From Brevundimonas sp. UBA5866 (lineage in GTDB: Bacteria; Pseudomonadota; Alphaproteobacteria; Caulobacterales; Caulobacteraceae): 64,000 nucleotides of DNA. Under the pieces are notes generated by a model. That model made no database searches and was not told where the DNA came from. It worked only from the letters and a program-made list of their open reading frames with translations. The translations under genes were made by a program, and so were the position numbers. Numbering within the stretch: position 1 is the first letter of the stretch; every line of letters starts with the position of its first letter. Shown here one piece after another: positions 57,059 through 64,000 of this stretch. The stretch is taken from positions 11,427 through 75,426 of the forward strand of contig NZ_DJFS01000078.1 in the NCBI RefSeq assembly GCF_002432125.1. The letters run 5' to 3'.

Positions 57059-59344
57059 GTGACCGATAGCAGCCTCGACAACGATGCGCATAAAAGTCCG
57101 TCGATTCAGCTTCTAACACCGGCACTGTTCGCCGTCGCCATCTTTACATCCGCCAGTTTGGTGTTCGTCGTCCAGCCTATGGTGACGAAGCTGATCCTGC
57201 CCTTGCTGGGCGGATCGCCCGCTGTGTGGAACACGGCGATGGTGTTTTTCCAGACGGCACTGCTTGCCGGCTATCTTTATGCCCACCTGCTGCAACGCGT
57301 ACCGACCCTTCGGATGCAGGCCATCATTCATGTCGCCCTTTTGTTGGTCGCCTGCCTTTTCCTTCCGCTGCAGATAAACGGCATGCTGGGCGAGCCCGAC
57401 ACCAGCATGCCTGTGGCATGGCTTCTGGGCACGCTGGTGATCTCCATCGGTGCCCCCTTCGCCGTTCTGTCGGCTACGGCCCCCTTGCTTCAAGCCTGGT
57501 TCGCGCGTGTGCAGGCCGGTACGCCGATGGGGAAAAATCCCTATGTGCTTTATGCCGCCTCAAACCTCGGCAGCTTTCTGGCCCTGCTTTCATACCCGAT
57601 CCTGATCGAGCCGCTGGCAACGCTGTCGGCCCAAAGGCTGGGATGGACCGTGGGCTATGGCGTTTTCGTCACTCTGGTTCTGTGCCTGCTCGCACGGATG
57701 TGGACACACCGTGACACCGCCGCAAACCGGACGGCACAAGACCAGGGCCGTTCGGAACCCATCGCCTGGAAACGTAAACTGGTACTGGTGGCCCTTGCCG
57801 CCATACCTTCCAGCCTGATGCTGGGTGTCACGGCCCACCTGTCTACAGATGTGGCCTCTGCCCCCTTCCTCTGGGTGGTCCCGCTGGCGCTCTATCTGCT
57901 GACCTTCGTCATCGCCTTCCAGAACAAGCCGTGGATACCGCTGCCGGTGACCCTGCTGTTGCATGCCGCGGCGGTGGTTCTGATCATGACCTTCCTCGGA
58001 AAGGGTCTTGGCAACATCGTCTTTCTGGCCTGTGCGCACCTGCTGGCATTTTTCTTGACGACCCTGCTCTGCCATCAGCAACTGGCCGCGCGTCGTCCGG
58101 CCCCCGACAGATTGACAGAGTTCTACCTGCTGATTTCGGTGGGCGGCGTGATCGGCGGTGCCTTCACCGCCCTGCTTGCGCCGGTCATCTTCAAGACCGT
58201 CATTGAATATCCGATCGTGCTGGTCCTGGCCTGTCTGGCCCGCACGCCCGACAGGTCCGACTGGACACAAAAGCAGATCCTGCTGGCTATCGGCGGCTTC
58301 TCTGTCGCCGCCTTCCTGCCGGTCCTGTTCGAGATCATGCGCTACAACGATAGCGTCAAAGAGTTTTTCTCTACCAGTTTCGGCCTCACCTTCACCGCCC
58401 AGATGATGATCCTGGTTGCGGGCATCTGTGCCTTCCTGATCCGCGATCGTGTGCTGGTCTTCACGGCACTGGTTGCCCTGATGACCTTCTCGGGAATGTA
58501 CGCCTCGCGTAGCTACAACTACATCTATACGGACCGCAGCTTCTTCGGTGTCATGCGTATCGGGCGTGGCGTGGATATGGATTTCGGCGGCGACGTCCAT
58601 GTGCTGCTGCATGGCACGACGCTGCATGGCGCACAGGCCCAGCATCCCGACCTGCGTTGCATGGCCACCCTCTATTACGCCCGCACAACGCCTATCGGCC
58701 AATCGGCGACCCTTATCCATGATCGTGGCCCCAGCGCCAAGTTCGGTATCGTCGGCTTGGGCAGCGGCGCGATGGCCAGTTACAAGCGGGCGGGCGATAC
58801 CATGACCTATTATGAAATCGACCCCGCCGTTGACCGGATGGCGCGCAATCCCGAGCTGTACAAATTCATCTCGCACTGCGCCAAGGGCCCGGTGGATACC
58901 ATCATGGGCGATGCACGCCTGACCTTGGACAAGCAGGCCGACGGACAGTACGACTATCTGCTGATCGACGCCTTCTCGTCCGACGCGGTGCCCTCACACC
59001 TGCTGACGCAGGAAGCCATCGCCATGTATCTGCGCAAAGTCAGCGACAAGGGTGTTGTGGTGCTTCACCTGTCCAACCGCCACCTGGATATCGTCAGTCC
59101 GGCAATGGCAGCGGCCGATGCGCTAGGCATGCCCTATCTGCATCAGGCCTATGCCAAACCGTCGGATACGGCTGACTTCTCCGAAGCCTCTACCGAGGCA
59201 TTGATCATCGCCCGCAATGAAGCCGCACTGGCCGATTTCAAGGCCGATGGACGCTGGACGAAGTCCGATTACGGCAAGGTCAAACCGTGGACGGATGACT
59301 ATGTCGATCTGTTCGGAGCCCTCATTCGGGACATGAGGGAATAA
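57059..59344 (+). CDS. Fused membrane protein / spermidine-synthase-like methyltransferase-fold protein
   Basis: The 761-aa protein has an N-terminal membrane region with about twelve transmembrane helices (about residues 18-500) and a C-terminal domain of the spermidine synthase fold (about 530-755). The latter shows GLGSGAMASY near 560-569, YEIDPAV near 579-585 and LLIDAFSSDAVPSHLLT near 639-655. The same architecture is annotated in many proteobacteria as fused MFS/spermidine synthase. Whether it transfers aminopropyl groups is unknown: the acidic loop is IDAFSSDAVP and not the classic spermidine synthase form. The start is a GTG with AAAGGGA upstream. Confidence 0.87.
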   Translation: MTDSSLDNDAHKSPSIQLLTPALFAVAIFTSASLVFVVQPMVTKLILPLLGGSPAVWNTAMVFFQTALLAGYLYAHLLQRVPTLRMQAIIHVALLLVACLFLPLQINGMLGEPDTSMPVAWLLGTLVISIGAPFAVLSATAPLLQAWFARVQAGTPMGKNPYVLYAASNLGSFLALLSYPILIEPLATLSAQRLGWTVGYGVFVTLVLCLLARMWTHRDTAANRTAQDQGRSEPIAWKRKLVLVALAAIPSSLMLGVTAHLSTDVASAPFLWVVPLALYLLTFVIAFQNKPWIPLPVTLLLHAAAVVLIMTFLGKGLGNIVFLACAHLLAFFLTTLLCHQQLAARRPAPDRLTEFYLLISVGGVIGGAFTALLAPVIFKTVIEYPIVLVLACLARTPDRSDWTQKQILLAIGGFSVAAFLPVLFEIMRYNDSVKEFFSTSFGLTFTAQMMILVAGICAFLIRDRVLVFTALVALMTFSGMYASRSYNYIYTDRSFFGVMRIGRGVDMDFGGDVHVLLHGTTLHGAQAQHPDLRCMATLYYARTTPIGQSATLIHDRGPSAKFGIVGLGSGAMASYKRAGDTMTYYEIDPAVDRMARNPELYKFISHCAKGPVDTIMGDARLTLDKQADGQYDYLLIDAFSSDAVPSHLLTQEAIAMYLRKVSDKGVVVLHLSNRHLDIVSPAMAAADALGMPYLHQAYAKPSDTADFSEASTEALIIARNEAALADFKADGRWTKSDYGKVKPWTDDYVDLFGALIRDMRE

Positions 59345-59371
59345 AGCCCCCGATACCGTTCGGCTTACAAA

Positions 59372-59408
59372 AAAGGCCCCTGCACTGTCATCCGGTGCAG
59401 GGGCCTTT
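59372..59408. terminator. Bidirectional terminator between spermidine-synthase-like gene and mfd
   Basis: A perfect 14-bp stem (AAAGGCCCCTGCAC with its complement) around a 9-base loop is flanked by A and T runs. It ends four bases before the mfd stop codon and serves both convergent genes. Confidence 0.88.
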
Positions 59409-59411
59409 GTT

Positions 59412-62400
59412 TTATCCGGCGCTGGCCACGCGGGCCAGATCGGCAGTGATGCGTTCGGCCACCTTCAGGCGGTCTTCCGGCGTGGGCCATTCGCCCTTCA
59501 CCACGATCTTCTGGTCTGGCCTAATCTTCCAGGTCAGGTGGTTCTTCTGGATCCGTCCGACCAGTCCCATCGGGTTCGGGAAGACGTTGTTGCGAAGCGT
59601 CAGGACCGCGCCCTTGGGCCCGACATCGATCTTTTCGATACAGGCCTGACGGCAGTTCGCCTTGATGCCGACGATCCGCAGAAGCTGCTGCGCCTCTTCC
59701 GGCAGCGGGCCGAAACGGTCGATCAGTTCGGCGGCCATCGCCTCGCGATCTTCCATCCTTTCGGCGTCCGACAAACGGCGATACAAGCTGAGACGCAGGT
59801 TCAGGTCAGGGATGTAAGTCTCTGGAATCAATACCGAAGCACCGACATTTATCGACGGGGACCAGCCACGATCCGCGACCTGTTCGCCCGCTTCGCGCAG
59901 TTCCGCGACCGCGTCTTCCAGCATCTGCTGATACAGCTCCACGCCCACTTCGCGGATGTGGCCCGACTGTTCGTCGCCCAGCAGATTTCCGCCCCCGCGC
60001 TGGTCCAGATCGTGGCTGGCCAGCTGGAAACCGGCCCCCAGATTGTCCAGCGATTGCAGGACCTGCAGACGGCGCTCCGACGACAGGCTGAGCGGCTTCT
60101 TCGGATCGGTGGTCAGATAAGCAAAAGCCCGCGCTTTCGAACGCCCGATACGGCCCCTGATCTGGTGCAGCTGGGCCAGACCGAACATGTCGGCGCGGTG
60201 CACAACCAGCGTGTTGGCGGTCGGGATATCGATGCCGCTTTCCACAATGGTGGTCGAGACCAGCACATCATATTCCCCGTCGTAGAAGGCACTCATCACC
60301 TCCTCCAACTGGGTCGGCGTCATCTGGCCGTGACCGACGACGAATTTAATCTCGGGCACCTGCTCGCGCAGGAATTTCTCGATGTCCGGCAGGTCCTTCA
60401 GGCGCGGCGCGACATAATAGGCCTGACCGCCGCGATACTTCTCGCGCAGCAGGGCCTCGCGCACCAGAACCGGATCCCACGGCGTGACATAGGTCCGAAC
60501 CGCCAGACGATCGACAGGCGGGGTGGCGATGATCGACATCTCGCGGATGCCCGACAGCGCCATCTGAAGTGTGCGCGGGATGGGCGTCGCCGTCAGCGTC
60601 AGCAGGTGAACGTCTGCCCGCAGGGACTTCAGCTTCTCCTTGTGCTTGACGCCAAAGTGCTGCTCCTCGTCCACGATCACCAGGCCGAGGTTCTTGAACC
60701 CGACCTGTTCGGCCAGAACCGCATGGGTGCCGACCACGATCTCGACCGTGCCGTCCTTCAGGCCCGCGCGCGTCTCGGCGGCCTGTTTGGCCGTGACCAT
60801 GCGCGACAGGTGCCGCACGGTGACGGGCCAGCCCGCGAAACGCTCGGAGAAGGTCTTGAAATGCTGGCGCGCCAGAAGCGTCGTCGGGCAGACGATCGCC
60901 ACCTGCTGGCCGCTCATGGCCACGACAAAGGCGGCCCGCAGCGCCACCTCGGTCTTGCCGAAGCCCACGTCGCCGCAGATCAGGCGGTCCATCGGCGTAC
61001 CCTTGCCGAGGTCCTCCAGCACATCGCCGATGGCGTTCAGCTGGTCGTCCGTTTCCTCATACGGGAAGCGGGCGCAGAACTCGTCGAACAGGCCCGCAGG
61101 CGGGGTGATGGCGTCACCGACCTTGAGCGCACGCTTGGCCGCCAGAGCGATAAGCCCCTCGGCCATAGCCTTCAGACGCTCTTTCGCCTTGGCCTTGCGC
61201 GCCTGCCATCCGGCACCGCCAAGACGGTCCAGCTGGACACCCTCGGCATCGGTGCCATAGCGGGTAAGAAGGTCAATATTTTCAACGGGTAGATAGAGTT
61301 TGCTATCACCCGCATACAAGAGCTCAAGACAGTCGTGCGGTGCGTCCTGAATGCTCAGGGTCCGCAATCCCTCATAGCGACCGATACCGTGGTCGAGGTG
61401 GACCACCAGATCGCCCGCAGTAAGTGCCGACGCCTCGGCGAGGAAGTTAGACGCACGGCGCTTGCGCTTGGGCCGCGCCAGTCGGTCGCCCAGAATGTCG
61501 CTCTCGGAAATGACCGCCAGCGTGTCGGTGACGAAGCCGTGGTCGATCGGCAGCACCGCCCGCAGATAGATGCCATCCGGCGCGGCCTGCACATCCTGCC
61601 AATCGCGCACCTGAAGCACGTGCGACAGGCCGTGGTCGCCCAGCATGGCCGCCAGACGTTCGGCAGAGCCTTCCGACCACGAGGCGAACAGGACGCGCTT
61701 GCGCTCGCCCATCATGGTTTCGGCGTGTTTGGCCACGGCCGCGAACAGGTTCACGCTGTCCTGCGCGCGTTCCGCCGAGAAGCTGCGCCCCAATCGCCCG
61801 CCCGCGTCCTCGCCCGATCCGGTGGACAGCGGATTCAAGCGTCGGACCGCACGGCCCGCCAGTGCGCCATTCCATGCCTCGGCATCAAGATACAGCAGTT
61901 GCGGGGCCACCGAACGATAGGCCTGCCCGCCCTTGGACTTTGCCGCCTCGCGGCGCGCCTCATAAGCATCTTCCGTTAGGTTCCAACGCTCTACACGCGC
62001 TTCCTCGACCAGATGATCAAGAAATACCGGAGCGTCGTCGGGGAAGTAATCGAACAGCGTGTCGAGGTGGTCGTAGAACAGCGGCAACCAATGCTCGACG
62101 CCCTGCCGCCGCGCGCCCTCGCTGACGGCGGCATACATCGGCTCGTCGCCCGGCGCGCCGAACAGGTTCAGGTATCCCGTACGGAAACGCGAAATGGTGT
62201 CGCGGTCGATCAGGATTTCCGACACGGGCGACAGCGAGATCGACTTCAGCTGGCGCGTCGTGCGCTGGGTCTCGGGGTCGAAGGCGCGGATCGATTCCAG
62301 CTCTGTGCCGAACATGTCCAGACGGACCGGCTCGTCGAAACCGGGCGGGAAGACATCCACCACACCGCCACGGATCGCATATTCGCCGCGCTCGTGAACC

Positions 62401-62864
62401 GTGGAGGCGCGGCGGTAGCCGTTTGCCGTCACATAGGCTTCCAACGCATCGGTATCGAGGTCCTGCCCCACCTTGGCGTCGAAGCCGCCCACGGTCACCG
62501 CATGGCGCGGCGGCACCCGCTGCGCCGCCGCCGCGACCGTCGCCACAACCAGCAGGGGCGTGGGATCGTTCGGGTCGCGCGTGGCCAGCCGCGTCAGGGT
62601 CGCCATCCGCTGTGCCGAGATAGACGCCGTCGGGCTCAGGCGGTCATACGGCAGGCAGTCCCACGAAGGATATTCAAGGACTTCAATACCTTTAGCATAG
62701 AATTTGAAGGCCTGAATGAAATTGCCGGACCGTTGGAAATCGCGTGCGACCATCAGGGCGGCACCGCCCGCGGCCTTCACCTTTTCGGCGACGATCAGGG
62801 CATCCAGCCCCTCCGGCGCGCCACTCAGCGTCGCGTCTATACGCTCCAGTCCGGCCTTGGCCAT
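59412..62864 (-). CDS. mfd: Transcription-repair coupling factor Mfd
   Basis: The 1150-aa SF2 translocase removes stalled RNA polymerase and recruits UvrA. The N-terminal UvrB-homology region is followed by the polymerase-interaction domain (about 480-550) and the helicase core. The core has Walker A CGDVGFGKTEVALRAAF near 630-646, Walker B IVDEEQHFG near 735 and motif VI around QIRGRIGRSKARAFAYL near 900-916. The C-terminal TRCF autoinhibitory domain ends near 1120. It overlaps the sdhE stop (TAATG). Confidence 0.97.
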   Translation of the reverse strand: MAKAGLERIDATLSGAPEGLDALIVAEKVKAAGGAALMVARDFQRSGNFIQAFKFYAKGIEVLEYPSWDCLPYDRLSPTASISAQRMATLTRLATRDPNDPTPLLVVATVAAAAQRVPPRHAVTVGGFDAKVGQDLDTDALEAYVTANGYRRASTVHERGEYAIRGGVVDVFPPGFDEPVRLDMFGTELESIRAFDPETQRTTRQLKSISLSPVSEILIDRDTISRFRTGYLNLFGAPGDEPMYAAVSEGARRQGVEHWLPLFYDHLDTLFDYFPDDAPVFLDHLVEEARVERWNLTEDAYEARREAAKSKGGQAYRSVAPQLLYLDAEAWNGALAGRAVRRLNPLSTGSGEDAGGRLGRSFSAERAQDSVNLFAAVAKHAETMMGERKRVLFASWSEGSAERLAAMLGDHGLSHVLQVRDWQDVQAAPDGIYLRAVLPIDHGFVTDTLAVISESDILGDRLARPKRKRRASNFLAEASALTAGDLVVHLDHGIGRYEGLRTLSIQDAPHDCLELLYAGDSKLYLPVENIDLLTRYGTDAEGVQLDRLGGAGWQARKAKAKERLKAMAEGLIALAAKRALKVGDAITPPAGLFDEFCARFPYEETDDQLNAIGDVLEDLGKGTPMDRLICGDVGFGKTEVALRAAFVVAMSGQQVAIVCPTTLLARQHFKTFSERFAGWPVTVRHLSRMVTAKQAAETRAGLKDGTVEIVVGTHAVLAEQVGFKNLGLVIVDEEQHFGVKHKEKLKSLRADVHLLTLTATPIPRTLQMALSGIREMSIIATPPVDRLAVRTYVTPWDPVLVREALLREKYRGGQAYYVAPRLKDLPDIEKFLREQVPEIKFVVGHGQMTPTQLEEVMSAFYDGEYDVLVSTTIVESGIDIPTANTLVVHRADMFGLAQLHQIRGRIGRSKARAFAYLTTDPKKPLSLSSERRLQVLQSLDNLGAGFQLASHDLDQRGGGNLLGDEQSGHIREVGVELYQQMLEDAVAELREAGEQVADRGWSPSINVGASVLIPETYIPDLNLRLSLYRRLSDAERMEDREAMAAELIDRFGPLPEEAQQLLRIVGIKANCRQACIEKIDVGPKGAVLTLRNNVFPNPMGLVGRIQKNHLTWKIRPDQKIVVKGEWPTPEDRLKVAERITADLARVASAG

Positions 62865-63193
62865 TAACCGATACCCTTGAACACTTCAGCCGAAACGTGC
62901 TCGCGCATGAAGGCGCGGATCTTGTCCATCACCGGACCCTGGTGCTCCGGCGGGGTCGGCTCGCGTTCAATGATCCAGCCGTAAAGATACTGGTCCTCGA
63001 CATCGAGCAGGTCCTCGAAGATGGCCAGTTCCGCATCGTCCAGCGTCGGCGCGACCTGGTCGGCGAACGGGCCAAGCACCATGTCGGCCTCGCGGAAGCC
63101 ACGGCGCCACGCGCGGTAAGCGATCCGGCCCAGACGCACCTGACGGTTCGTTTCGTTCTTTTCACTCTCGGGACGGAAGGTCAGGTCAGACAC
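62864..63193 (-). CDS. sdhE: Succinate dehydrogenase assembly factor SdhE
   Basis: The 109-aa protein of the SdhE/SDHAF2 family helps attach FAD covalently to succinate dehydrogenase. It has the family motif in variant form: AWRRGFREADMVLGPF near residues 28-43, where RGxxE is RGFRE. The start is a GTG with AAGGA seven bases upstream. It is coupled to mfd (TAATG) and divergent from recG, the common sdhE-mfd / recG order of alphaproteobacteria. Confidence 0.92.
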   Translation of the reverse strand: MSDLTFRPESEKNETNRQVRLGRIAYRAWRRGFREADMVLGPFADQVAPTLDDAELAIFEDLLDVEDQYLYGWIIEREPTPPEHQGPVMDKIRAFMREHVSAEVFKGIG

Positions 63194-63294
63194 GCTATAT
63201 CCTTGCCTATGAGGCGCACTTTGAAACTTGGCCTGTCAGATAGCGCCCCCGAGACCGCTTCGCCAGTTCTCTTGGTCGGGCTATGGTGATTGTG

Positions 63295-64000
63295 ATGCGG
63301 CCAGAGATTCTCTTTCCCCTGTTTGCGGACGTCACGACCCTGAAGGGCGTCGGCCCGCGCATGGCACCCCTGATCCAGAAACTGGCAGGGCCGACTGTGC
63401 GCGATCTGGCCTTCTATCCCCCCACAGGCGTGATCCAGCGCCGCCGTACCACCGCCGCCGAGGCCGTGGAGGGCGAGATCGGGATATTCGAGGTCACCAT
63501 CGACCGCCTGATCATGCCCCACCGCCACGGCGCGCCGATCAAGGTGCGGGCCTATGACGCTACGGGCTTTATGCATATGATCTGGTTCGCCGGATCGCCG
63601 CGCCATATCGAAGGGCTGGCCCCTGCGGGCTCGGCCCGTCTGGTCACCGGAAAGGTCGAGAAGTTCAACAACGAGGTGCAGATCTCGCACCCCGACTACA
63701 TCCTGCCGCCCGAAAAGGCCGACGAAATCCCCACCGCCGAGCCGACCTATCCGGCGACGCAAGGGCTGACCTCGCGCCAGCTCCGCAAACTGTGCATGGC
63801 GTCTGTCGCCCTCGCGCCCGCACTGGAGGAATGGCAGGATGCCGCATGGATACAGCAGCGCAAATGGCCCGACTGGCAGTCCGCGCTCCAGGCCGTCCAT
63901 ACACCGCAGAACGAGGCCGACCTGCTGCCCGAGGCCCCTGCCCGCGCGCGTCTGGCCTATGACGAGCTTCTGGCGCACCAGATCGCGCTGGCCCGCCGCA
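63295..64000 (+). CDS. recG: ATP-dependent DNA helicase RecG, N-terminal part, truncated by window end
   Basis: About 235 codons are visible. The N-terminal wedge/OB domain of RecG is recognisable from TLKGVGPRMAPLIQKL near residues 15-30, LAFYPPTG near 37-44, and a beta-barrel segment with IWFAGSPRHI. RecG regresses stalled replication forks; the helicase motifs lie beyond the window. The ATG at 63295 gives the usual MRPEILFPLF start; an in-frame ATG at 63283 is an alternative. Translation runs without a stop to base 64000. Confidence 0.93.
   Translation, partial: MRPEILFPLFADVTTLKGVGPRMAPLIQKLAGPTVRDLAFYPPTGVIQRRRTTAAEAVEGEIGIFEVTIDRLIMPHRHGAPIKVRAYDATGFMHMIWFAGSPRHIEGLAPAGSARLVTGKVEKFNNEVQISHPDYILPPEKADEIPTAEPTYPATQGLTSRQLRKLCMASVALAPALEEWQDAAWIQQRKWPDWQSALQAVHTPQNEADLLPEAPARARLAYDELLAHQIALARR

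Noticed and set aside
1..64000. tRNA, rRNA, riboswitches, CRISPR arrays, insertion sequences
   Set aside because: Scanned by eye in intergenic regions on both strands; no cloverleaf, direct-repeat array, transposase or known riboswitch pattern was found. A covariance-model search would be needed to exclude small RNAs.

Overview
The window is 64 kb of dense, mostly single-copy bacterial chromosome with high G+C. Gene content and order point to an alphaproteobacterium of the order Caulobacterales. The evidence is an ispDF-dusB-ntrYX-D-amino-acid transaminase-hfq-hflX-mazG block, a PopA-like c-di-GMP receptor, pdhB with its own lipoyl domain next to a DUF5076 gene, and divergent sdhE-mfd / recG. 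The base composition looks moderate for the order, so an Asticcacaulis-like genus is my guess; it is not proven. I see no rRNA, tRNA, CRISPR array, insertion sequence or prophage. Two patches (about 20.4-21.1 kb and 23.1-24.6 kb) are clearly AT-richer than the rest and look acquired.

Layout. 1-1.7 kb: end of a DctB-like sensor kinase and an overlapping DctD-like response regulator whose sigma54-contact loop and Walker B motif are degenerate. 1.7-7.65 kb: an ECF11-type (RpoE/ChrR) stress locus. The sigma factor, ChrR anti-sigma factor and a DUF1295 membrane enzyme run rightward. An FAD oxidoreductase, a DUF1365 protein and a cyclopropane-fatty-acid-synthase-like methyltransferase run leftward. 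A DUF2177 membrane protein lies at the right edge. The two operons share a 40-bp region with back-to-back TGATCC elements, and DUF2177 has a third such element. 7.9-10.5 kb: AraC-type regulator and secreted S10 peptidase. 10.7-14 kb: pyrG, secG, tpiA. 14.2-20.4 kb: ppiD-trpE and trpGDC. 20.4-24.6 kb: an AT-rich coiled-coil membrane protein, a LysR regulator with a cysteine synthase, and an AT-rich AlbA_2/HATPase gene.

24.7-35.8 kb: central carbon metabolism and lipoylation on the minus strand (pdhA-pdhB-DUF5076-pdhC-lpdA, ftsB, eno, a lipoprotein, rpmF, an LhgO-like oxidoreductase, a RatA/Coq10-like protein, lipA). lipA supplies the cofactor for the lipoyl domains of pdhB and pdhC. 36-43.7 kb: acyl-CoA synthetase, DoxX, a DODA-type dioxygenase with WrbA, two small zinc-hydrolase-like genes, a GPH-type transporter, mazG and DUF1643. 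43.7-55.1 kb: NhaP antiporter, hflX, hfq, D-amino-acid transaminase, ntrX, ntrY, dusB, ispDF and the PopA-like gene. 55.3-64 kb: YihY, TusA, PncC, a membrane/spermidine-synthase fusion, mfd, sdhE and the start of recG, which is cut by the window end.

The most interesting part is the stress locus at 1.7-7.65 kb. Its promoter architecture implies one small autoregulated regulon devoted to membrane lipids. Its ChrR has lost three of the four zinc ligands of the sigma-binding domain while keeping all four of the C-terminal cupin, which suggests an altered way of holding or releasing the sigma factor. Also notable: two enhancer-binding-protein homologues without a normal GAFTGA loop, and apparent absence of ntrBC from between dusB and ntrYX.
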